Origin: JANNRW01 sp031401815
GTDB taxonomy: Bacteria > Desulfobacterota > Desulfuromonadia > Geobacterales > DSM-12255
Assembly (NCBI GenBank): GCA_031401815.1
Contig: JANNRW010000015.1
Location: 1-32,961 of the forward strand
Direction of reading: 5' to 3'
Length of the DNA: 32,961 nucleotides
The first letter of the stretch is position 1, and each line of letters opens with the position of its first letter. The position numbers and the translations under genes were made by a program. Positions 30,901 to 32,961 of this stretch are shown piece by piece. The notes beneath the pieces are model-generated. The model saw only the letters and a list, made by a program, of their open reading frames with translations, did no database searches and was not told the origin of the DNA.

Positions 30901-32961
30901 CCCTGACAAGCCCACCTTTACAAAGGTATTATCACCGAAAACCACTCCGTAGAAACTACCGCTGGCTGTGACAAAATTATTGTTACCGAATGTGATGGCA
31001 TTGTCACTTGCAGCGACTGAGTTCCAGGTAACTCCGTTGTCATGGGACTCTGCCCTCAATGCAGGGCTTACCGCTGTGAAAACGTTGTTGCCGAATGCTA
31101 CTCCGGTAAAGTGCCCGACAAGAGGAGGGTCTACTACTTCTACAGGGATATGAACATGCTTTCTGGCGTCATTAACTGTCAGTATTGTATCGCGGTTGCC
31201 GACTGCAACTATGCTGTTATTTCCTGCTGCAACTGCTTTCAGCATCCTGCTGGTATTGTCTGAGCTGTTGAAAACAGAGTCACTTCTCTGTCTTGTCCAG
31301 TTGATGTTGAATACATCGGTCAGCTTGAACATTCCGCCGGACTGGGCCCCTGCATAAATCTGTTCGGTTTTTCCAGGATCAATTGCAATTGCATTGACAA
31401 CTGATGATGTAAGTCCGTTGTTAAAGACCGACCAGTCAGTACCGGAGTTATAGGTTACATAAAGACCGATGTCAGTCCCCATGTAAATGACAGCAGGGTT
31501 AACCGGGTTTATGGCAAAATAGTTAACCGGGAACCCTCCCAGGCCAGGGTTTGTAACAACCCAGCTGGCTCCTGCACTGCTGCTCTTGTATGCGCCTGAA
31601 GCGCCACCAAGATAGAGGGTGGTCGAGGTGAGCGGATCAATTGTCACTGTATTTACAGTGCCAAAACTGGCACCTGGAGTTGATACTGAATTATTCAAGA
31701 GCTCGGCCCATGTCGCCCCGCCGTCTGTACTCTTGTATAGTCCGGTGCCCGGAGTTGCAGTTGCAGCCAGATAGATTGTATTAGGGGAGCTCGTTACCAC
31801 GGCTATCGCCCTTACATTTGTAAAGGAGGTTGGTATTGCATCATAGGTTATTTCAGCCCATGAAACCCCGGAATCCGTACTTCTGAACAGACCGGAGTTG
31901 TTGCCAAGATAAAGAGTTGTTGATGTGGCAGGATCTGTAATAACACTGTTTACAGACGCAAATTGAATCGGCGTTGCGAGCGGAGTTGCTCCGACAATAC
32001 TGCTGGCGGCACTTTCAACACCAAGAGTTTCTGCAACTACATAGTAAGAATAAGCCACCCCATTTGTTAACAAATTATGCGTATATGTCAGGCCAGCAAG
32101 ATTGGAGGCAACTTTTACACCTGATGCGTAAACATTGTAGGTTATCCCCGCGACTGCAACCGCGCCCCAGGTTATAGTGTTCGAATTTACTCCGGCAGTA
32201 ACCCCTACGTTATATGGCACCCCTGCCACTGCTGCCTGTGGAGTTGCAAAAACCTCACTGCTAGGGACACTCTCTGTAGAAGCGGAGTTCAAGGATGTGA
32301 CAATATAATAGAAAGGAATTCCGATCATCCCAACTATATCGGTATATCCCAATCCCGCTGTCGTTGTTATAAGATTTGCAGGGATCTTTTGCACTGACGA
32401 ACTGGTCGACCTGTAAACCTTGTAGGTCACTGCATTGGGTGCAGCACTCCACGAGAGGGTCGCCGTATTGTTGGTAGCTTCAACCTTCACATTTGCAGGC
32501 GCAGTTATGGGAGCCCTGCTCCAGTTTGCAGCGCCGTCAATGCTTTTATACAAACCACCTGCTGTTCCGGCGTAAAGAGTATCCGTCAGAGACGTTGCAC
32601 CGGCAGTTATTGCCAGTGAAGAGACAGTCAGATTTCCTAGACCGCTGTTTTTGGCAGTCCAACTGGTACCAGCATTGGTAGTAAAAAATACCCCGCCACC
32701 TTGCGTTGCAGCATAAAGGTCAAAGCTTGTGCCTGAATTAAGAACAGACGCATTATATGCAAGAGAGTTTATCTGGAGATTTGTAATGCCTGTATTTACA
32801 GCGCTCCATACAGCAGAACCAGATGCTGTGCTGTAACGCAGGATTGCCCCTGAATCACCTACTGCTATGAATGTCTTGTCACCATCATTGGCGATTCCGA
32901 AGAGATTATAGGCAGATACCGGAGTGGCAGGCGGTTGCGGGAACTCCAGCCAGCTTGCAAC
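15964..32961 (-). CDS. Giant secreted multi-domain repeat protein with C-terminal dockerin (N-terminus outside window)
   Basis: One uninterrupted frame runs from the right edge to TAA at 15964-15966: 5665 residues visible, start not seen. The in-frame TTG at 32553 is not a real start, because good Asp-box sequence continues upstream to the edge. Order in visible residues: Asp-box blades (1-150), two FN3 domains (about 151-328), more Asp-box repeats (about 333-815), SbsA-type Ig-like and InlB-like domains (about 816-1407). Four large modules follow (about 1408, 2118, 2838 and 3884 onward), then nine InlB-like repeats (about 4858-5591) and a dockerin (about 5593-5665). It is rich in Thr, Ser, Gly, Asn and Val and nearly free of Cys, as for extracellular adhesins. 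I infer a surface fibre docked to the downstream lipoprotein. The ligand and exporter are not visible. Confidence 0.9.
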   Translation of the reverse strand, partial: VASWLEFPQPPATPVSAYNLFGIANDGDKTFIAVGDSGAILRYSTASGSAVWSAVNTGITNLQINSLAYNASVLNSGTSFDLYAATQGGGVFFTTNAGTSWTAKNSGLGNLTVSSLAITAGATSLTDTLYAGTAGGLYKSIDGAANWSRAPITAPANVKVEATNNTATLSWSAAPNAVTYKVYRSTSSSVQKIPANLITTTAGLGYTDIVGMIGIPFYYIVTSLNSASTESVPSSEVFATPQAAVAGVPYNVGVTAGVNSNTITWGAVAVAGITYNVYASGVKVASNLAGLTYTHNLLTNGVAYSYYVVAETLGVESAASSIVGATPLATPIQFASVNSVITDPATSTTLYLGNNSGLFRSTDSGVSWAEITYDAIPTSFTNVRAIAVVTSSPNTIYLAATATPGTGLYKSTDGGATWAELLNNSVSTPGASFGTVNTVTIDPLTSTTLYLGGASGAYKSSSAGASWVVTNPGLGGFPVNYFAINPVNPAVIYMGTDIGLYVTYNSGTDWSVFNNGLTSSVVNAIAIDPGKTEQIYAGAQSGGMFKLTDVFNINWTRQRSDSVFNSSDNTSRMLKAVAAGNNSIVAVGNRDTILTVNDARKHVHIPVEVVDPPLVGHFTGVAFGNNVFTAVSPALRAESHDNGVTWNSVAASDNAITFGNNNFVTASGSFYGVVFGDNTFVKVGLSGAIQTSVDGSNWTARSSGSTRLLNGVAFGNGVFIAVGNSGTILKSTDSGATWQTIASPTSGDLNAVSYANGIFAAVGKDSVHGVIITSSDNGVTWTLRPSGSTTQLNGITFADSKFYSVGSEGTIIFSDTIPAPPATITSTLPASGTTGVPVSSPITATFSANMSSGTITTSADGSTGSFRINPAITGASVSYDSANFRATLSHTGALAYATNYTVTLTTSITDAAGNALSAAYSWQFTTAPAPDTTPPTVISSSPGSMATPGTDVAVSTAIQVTFSETIDSATLNSNTFKLTDSSNLNVAGNITYNGLTATFTPISPLNKGVNYTVTVTTGLRDMAGNAIAAPYTWNFTTLSAYTVTVTSGANGTVTPGTLTLDKGASHTFTVTPATGYALDDLKLDGVSVKSAMSGNSYTLSNVDAAHTLAATFKQVFQVQTSVASGSGTISGSPALDATGKVIIDSSSALTLTIRPSAGYSLKSLTDNSVYLDINANPLPATLAVADSINPADRTKTWTYTIATVASARNIVAIFSLDVTPPTVLSTSPAAGDSGVLPSSTLTVSFSEAIDPLTIVSPATTFILKDSAGNNISGTVTYTGTTATFVPLVPLKNNEIYTAYITRGVQDLTGNSLAQDYLWTFTTAVLRTITVTVGANGGVSSSPPLSQGSVAVNNGETVIFTITPANGYTLSTLSLNGAPIAPLPAPNANGSTTYRLTNINSDSALSAVFAVSLDSYTLRSLEDPVLDGDTMNYLSGLSLSGASSANSENGVFYWKLTSQRTDYAQPVFSIYKNILKRDMDLVAYGAIDDIVFRNDSGLINLVSSNDSGITGEITFTNNSGFSSESLIPESGTISYLPAKGGSVLPTGFFEVTAGASFPFMIIPDEGSSVYNLRKDYVSVFTQSGKSNDVSAIVIDQLNPVNVYKGTGSGLYKSTDSGVSWSLAVNGLLDTTINAIAVDPKKPGVLYAATQSGIYRSSNGADSWTLINPFAGSIPVNTVVIDPDVTETLYFGFPGGIYKSTDSGTSWSLTVSGIGAANVKTLSIDPVDTEIIYAGTLGGLFKSTDAGLTWNIKSTGITDLTINAIAIDPLVRSNLYVATNSGVFRSNDVGELWTSASIGLPVTGVVSALIVNPAVPSSLYAGTMAGVYSSIDSASSWNAVNVGLSSEKSTVTKSLSINNSAPDTLYAGTTDGAYISINGGAVWSRLSKSFTYTFTNVNANHVINASFRADLSAPSVIGISPFKNAQNIDRFTNIVVTFSEAMDVDIWDLTNPAFPILVHRGTITADTFYLKDGLNNVIPAKITINEPGTIATLTPLGALNSNTTYTMVVTTGVKDLVGNPMSSQYSWSFKTQELRTVTVYTDPNGSFTSTPSAQNGIITFDPISVSKVVFKIVPRSGFSLARLTLDGMDQPLPQAAADGSYEYSLTETTIDHTIALAFGAGLAVYSINSYYAPVIYGGNANLISKVLIDGVSGSNSDSGVLYWSLEWTYEDVTTVFGLRNLPVYYLNLYRNKDKSASDHVAKALLGGTDVFGDDYFYQRNIFIAVNGSGLSGNVTANGLGLIDRDSENKITFNETTGGMLMPLGFFPVTAGGGISISVIPDEGYNLNELKLDTANLFSVSGRSNNIAAIVVDQKTPNNIYKATGSGLYKSIDNGASWIIAINGLNDTSINVVVVDPSNSDNLYAGTQTGIYRSTDGALTWRLVNPFVGNMPVNSIAINPANPAKVFIGTPDGVYKSTDNSTSWAKINSGLGSPYVNVILFEPGNSQNMYVGTTVGMFKSTDSGASWNAINSGLTYLNINDITVDPVTPANVYVATDSGVFKSVNSGANWVSASLGLPGTGVVSAIAINPGTPAKLYAATLSGVYVTTDAASSWVVSNSGLSSIKSTVARTLSINQSMPQVIYLGTSNGAYVSLNGGGSWNPLSNAFAFVFSNVNENHVLRANFTKDLTPPSVIGITPYKNIQNVDLGTSINVTFSEAMDVDLYNIENPKNPILTHSGTINSSTFFLRDGLNNTVPTKMTFNSAGTTATLTPLGALNPNTTYTAVVTTGVKDLVGNAISRQFTWSFTTQQLRTITVNVGPNGSFTSTPADVSGVITFDPLAISSVSFRIIPRIGHVLSYITLDGIDQTLPVAQADGSYLYIISNTDTDHTLGLTFGAAPPEFTVASYYQAVIYGDTSNQIVNLSLSGVSISNSDNGVVYWNINSAGLLTLYKNSQRRSEDRVAQANLPIYDLKEPTKTATSVIASLNGSALIGSVESLFRGISDTDSYNEISFLVGNGGTIMPTGFFPVAVNGNFTFTIVPEQGYSLYDLNLDSAAVFSQPARSADISSIVVDPQDSTHIYKATGSGLYKSNDSGASWVLAINGLKDTTINAIAVDPVTSDIIYAATQTGIYRSTNKGDLWVLVNPFPGNIAVNEVVIDQTAPATLYIGTPGGVYKSSNSGAGWIKLGGGLGDVNTKVLKIDPSNSSIIYTGTSSGIYRSSNGGTTWVARNTNLTDLNVNSIAIDPLVTSNLYVATNSGIFKSTNSGATWSAAASGLPGTGIVYSVILDPLNPNILYAGTLSGIFKSSNSAGTWVASNTGLSSQNSTSTRTLAIDPQNRTVIYAGTTFGAYKSIDSGSNWYALANIFAFKFTNVNANHVLIASFTKDTTPPIVINTSPGKNAQGVDPASAITITFSETMLPSSINSGTFFVKDAINNSILSTIVVSPSGTTATLTPTAPLRAGSTYTVVVASGVTDLAQNTMNDLYSWSFTTRELNNINISLGPNGSFTSNPPAVNNVITVNNLATATITITPKQGYVLDVFTIDGRSVKSELVDDTIYTTPAITMDSFIVITFKKAYLLTLTSGPNGAVTSYAKSGDSLGQLSKIAVSGLTTLNSNNGRLYWKLSNLGTVRTFSLYQDAAGLNLVAQGSRTGDGQITLTARSSSGLNGTVDVVYTTDNTAVATNTLDVVLVTSANSPRSVTVDGGATRYQTITPNLGYSIASITDNGASPAIPLPSDYTLANVGSDRTVAVTFSIDNVPPSALSTYPADGDINVFPNVVITANFSEALDPATIISPATRFVLKDNNNNSISGTVAYSGRSATFTPSSPLQPGTLYSVFITNGVEDLSHNSLYPEKAWTFTTGVSRTLTVTVGSNGSATALPAISQGKVSVSDGESASFAITPLAGYYLSAIMLDGVSVNPIPAAGSNGITNYNLTFISADHTVAFVFAPAPVFYTVSTYYQQILLGDIDKQINELGVFGFTSNNSNNGVLHWDLANVCVLCDRPVIQMTLYKNSLKREQDIAAQGSIQSYIGTIVLSPVSSSGLSARAYVNYKKDDADSNNQISVMSRNGGTVMPLGFFPVAAGDSFSFTIIPDQGYNLYDLKLDTVSVFSQPARSADVLSIVVDPSTPTNVYKATGSGLYKSSDSGASWTLAIDGLNDTTINALAIHPSDSTTLYAATQTGVYKSTNGALNWALVNPFAGNVPVNTIAIDKTAASNVYIGTPGGIFTSIDSGANWTKTSSGLGNPFVNVLVIDPGTPSTMYAGTLAGVFKSTNSGSSWSSSNSGLADLNVNAIAIDPLSPTNIYVATNSGVFKSVNAGGLWTASASGLPGTGIVSALVVNPVNPAILFAGTLSGIFTSTDSGANWSATNSGLSSQNSTATKTLAINPLSPNIIYAGSTDGAYKSVDGGVSWIALSKAFNYNFTNVNADHVLVASFSQDTTPPIVISTSPGKNAQNVDPATAITVNFSEAIRADTINSTTFLLKDALNNAIPATISMNSGGTTATLIPLEPLKAGVTYTGVVTSSVSDLVQNTMTIQYTWAFTTRQLHSVTVSSGPNGTYSSNPAAINSVITIAHSDTISISITPNPGYVLDDITLDGVSVKSQLAKMIYTSPAITVDRLISITFKKAYIITVSAGQNGLITSYSKDGDTGNQLSNLTLTGLTSLNSNFGRLYFKLINAGSTRTLSLYKDFAGLSLVAEGSIAGNGTISLTARNSSGLNGTVDVTWSVNDTDTSNNTLDVVLINVDNSPQQLTAASGATLYLSVTPEVGFSIASLKMDGVTVPLADPSRYALAITGINTDHIVVASFSTDVNPPSVTSTYPVAGATGIDPSTLITVAFGEAIDQSTINQETQTGFILRNTTDGNNTIPWTVTKSVMGAVFTPSVPLMAGKTYEAIVTTTVKDLIGNSLASAKVWTFATRDATHVVTLTTVSSGTVTSVPANLAAIPDNSSVVFTVTPANSGAHPWYQLSSISVDGNVVPNPVQNSNGSYTYTLSNVIAARTVVVSFTMIPRTVSVASSGNGTVTGTPALTGNSKTVYDNDNLVLTFTPNAGYTLASISDNGVALNMATPYSTGLAPGAGNSWTYTMSGITSDRYIVPIFSNTLTVTATAGPGGTMSPGTSTVGFDGSLTLTITPAAGYKLNESEFRVNGQVTAVTGNTYTLSNITTNQVVSASFTPYRYTIVVQQPADGSISPSGVIYMDAGSKDFTINPVSGYRPGKILINGALQETPVINSNGTFTLNVASSFTLSTELTLKKYNLTLTSGTNGTLEYGSKVASSGSPQTVEVYHGGSLTLVMKPANRYYLKDLTLDGVSVKNQVTLNAQTGVATYTLSNVTQDSSLVASYDVKYSITATSGANGTISSPGTTILTSAINSMSYTFNPGSGYEVGSVKVNGQAVVIANNSYTFMNITTDSTIDVSFVIKTYNVSVASGLENGAISPATVNVAYNGSQEFVIIPKIGYRIKDLLDNGVSVLSNVQSNIYRMTNVVKAHTLTPVFEIQTFKISTQNGAGGVVAVSTETANYGATITITVTPLAHYTLQDLTVDGSSVKNQMTGSTYALVNVTADHTVSALFSVKTFSINATAGLGGSINPTGGSIVNSGASQAYTVTPANGYLLYDVLVDNESVKNQLVNGNTYTFSNLSADHSIVASFVAISYPDGDINQDGVLNIADALRALQISVAGATPTAAELARGDVGPLATGNKPNPDGVINIKDAVVLLQRIVGNISKW
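15967..16185 (-). other. Dockerin-like domain at the C-terminus of the giant protein
   Basis: About 73 residues with two F-hand-type repeats. The first, DINQDGVLNIADALRAL, has a perfect calcium loop (D1, N3, D5, G6, N9, D12) followed by its helix. The second contains NPDGVINIKDAVVLLQRI and keeps N3, D5, N9 and D12, but the first loop position is Lys or is supplied by the DVGPL insertion, a variant I associate with deltaproteobacterial dockerins. It is the last domain of the protein. Confidence 0.85.
16190..18390 (-). repeat. Nine tandem InlB-like (Flg_new_2-type) repeats forming a stalk
   Basis: Nine consecutive units of about 75-95 residues follow one pattern: a strand ending in NGT[VI]S or GGSI, then a V..G...TFTITP..GY.L..L..DG.SV core, then YTLSNVT.DHTV.ASF. 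Examples of the first strand are VASSGNGTVTG, LTSGTNGTLEYG, ATSGANGTISSP and NATAGLGGSINP. Such units usually make extended beta rods, here between the fourth large module and the dockerin. The units are diverged from one another. Confidence 0.85.
18391..21310 (-). repeat. Large module 4 of the giant protein
   Basis: In order: head domain H5 (about 21280-20960; STYYQQILLGD, then NNSNNGVLHWDL); N-terminal half of an InlB-like repeat (GGTVMPLGFFPVAAGDSFSF, about 20960-20800); a seven-bladed Asp-box propeller (about 20799-19894, seven S.[DN].G..W-type motifs such as YKSSDSGASW and FKSTNSGSSW); the C-terminal half of the same InlB-like repeat (YNFTNVNADHVLVASF); an SbsA-type Ig-like domain (TTPPIVISTSPGKNAQNVDP); an InlB-like repeat; variant head H6 (about 19230-18920); and a second Ig-like domain (PPSVTSTYPVAGATGID). 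Closest in layout to module 3. Confidence 0.85.
21311..24450 (-). repeat. Large module 3 of the giant protein
   Basis: In order: head H3 (VASYYQAVIYGD, then SNSDNGVVYWNI, about 24450-24110); half InlB-like repeat (GGTIMPTGFFPVAVNG); seven-bladed Asp-box propeller (about 23955-23056); second InlB-like half (FKFTNVNANHVLIASF); Ig-like domain (TTPPIVINTSPGKNAQGVDP); InlB-like repeat; variant head H4 (LNSNNGRLYWKL, about 22375-22075), itself set inside an InlB-like repeat; Ig-like domain (PPSALSTYPADGDINVFP); and a final InlB-like repeat ahead of module 4. Confidence 0.85.
24451..26610 (-). repeat. Large module 2 of the giant protein
   Basis: In order: head H2 (INSYYAPVIYGG, then SNSDSGVLYWSLEW, about 26600-26200); half InlB-like repeat (GGMLMPLGFFPVTAGGGIS); seven-bladed Asp-box propeller (about 26058-25156); second InlB-like half (FVFSNVNENHVLRANF); an Ig-like domain (PPSVIGITPYKNIQNVDLG) with an inserted loop LYNIENPKNPILTHSGTI; and one InlB-like repeat. 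It lacks the variant head and second Ig-like domain of modules 3 and 4. Confidence 0.85.
26611..28739 (-). repeat. Large module 1 of the giant protein
   Basis: In order: head H1 (about 28690-28350; SANSENGVFYWKL, FSIYKN); half InlB-like repeat (GGSVLPTGFFEVTAGASFPF); seven-bladed Asp-box propeller (about 28203-27301; YKSTDSGVSW, YRSSNGADSW, YKSTDSGTSW, FKSTDAGLTW, FRSNDVGELW, YSSIDSASSW, YISINGGAVW); second InlB-like half (YTFTNVNANHVINASF); an Ig-like domain (APSVIGISPFKNAQNIDRF) with an inserted loop like that of module 2; and one InlB-like repeat. It pairs with module 2. Confidence 0.85.
28740..30516 (-). repeat. SbsA-type Ig-like and InlB-like domains before module 1
   Basis: Two consecutive SbsA-type Ig-like (Big_5) domains (ITSTLPASGTTGVPVSSPIT..., TPPTVISSSPGS...; each ends in a W.FTT strand) are followed by two InlB-like repeats (TVTSGANGTVTPGTLTLDKG, then SVASGSGTISGSPALDATG). 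Next come one more Ig-like domain (TPPTVLSTSPAAGDSGVLPS) and an InlB-like repeat (TVTVGANGGVSSSPPLSQG). The last two closely resemble the pair that precedes module 4. Confidence 0.8.
30517..31965 (-). repeat. N-terminal Asp-box (BNR/sortilin-type) propeller region
   Basis: Two flavours of blade occur. The first has V..V.IDP....LY.G...GLYKSTDGG.TW, as in the later modules. The second, nearer 30517-31250, has LNGVAFGNGVFIAVGNSGTI followed by LKSTDSGATW, closer to Ycf48/HCF136-like blades. About ten Asp-box or degenerate Asp-box motifs are visible, so this could be one or two propellers. Unlike the four module propellers, this region is not flanked by InlB-like halves. Confidence 0.75.
31980..32511 (-). 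other. Two fibronectin type III domains in the giant protein
   Basis: The first begins PANVKVEATNNTATLSWSAA and contains VTYKVYRSTSSS and PFYYIVTSLN. The second begins PYNVGVTAGVNSNTITWGAV with TYNVYASG and AYSYYVVAE. Tryptophan and tyrosine positions match the FN3 fold. They separate the edge propeller fragment from the next Asp-box region. Confidence 0.8.
32520..32961 (-). repeat. Asp-box blades continuing past the right edge
   Basis: Translating the frame up to the window edge gives FIAVGDSGAIL, VFFTTNAGTSW and GLYKSIDGAANW, with no stop. The giant gene therefore continues outside the window and at least one further propeller, plus the signal peptide, lies there. Confidence 0.85.

Noticed and set aside
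15994..32681. Many plus-strand ORFs of 60-130 codons opposite the giant gene
   Set aside because: All are shadows of the repeated, stop-poor minus-strand gene; none has a domain or ribosome site, and similar shadows recur opposite equivalent repeat units.

Overview
The window looks like chromosomal DNA from a Geobacter-type bacterium (Desulfuromonadales/Geobacterales). This rests on the gene set and on protein styles I associate with that group: shikimate genes next to a TPR/roadblock pair, a lipoprotein with a poly-Gly stretch after the lipobox, and a dockerin-type giant surface protein. No species can be named from sequence alone.

Layout. Positions 1-402 hold a divergent control region. 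Leftward promoters and a boxA-like leader at the left edge probably serve an rRNA operon lying outside the window, and a rightward promoter serves tgt. The plus strand then carries tgt-mazG (ATGA overlap). A 419-bp gap with an inverted pair of DnaA-box-like sites follows. murJ lies on the minus strand. The plus strand then carries aguA-aguB (agmatine to putrescine, ATGA overlap) and a large methyl-accepting chemotaxis protein, whose 3' end overlaps that of the convergent glgA.

From 8737 to the right edge everything is on the minus strand. Read in the direction of transcription there are three blocks: (1) a giant repeat protein, open at the right edge (at least 5665 residues), followed 22 bp later by a lipoprotein, then a strong intrinsic terminator at 14651-14701; (2) aroC, an array of 8-bp repeats, aroB, a TPR protein, a roadblock/LC7 protein and aroQ, ending in a hairpin terminator at about 10315-10354; (3) glgA.

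The most interesting part is the giant protein/lipoprotein pair. The giant protein ends in a dockerin-like domain with a perfect first calcium loop. The lipoprotein encoded just downstream ends in a cohesin-like beta domain. Together they look like a self-contained, non-cellulosomal cohesin-dockerin surface display system. The giant protein carries four large modules. Each has a head domain I cannot name, a seven-bladed Asp-box propeller that appears to be inserted inside an InlB-like (Flg_new_2-type) repeat, and an SbsA-type Ig-like domain. A stalk of nine InlB-like repeats follows before the dockerin. The domain-insertion architecture and the six-copy head domain are the features most likely to be undescribed.
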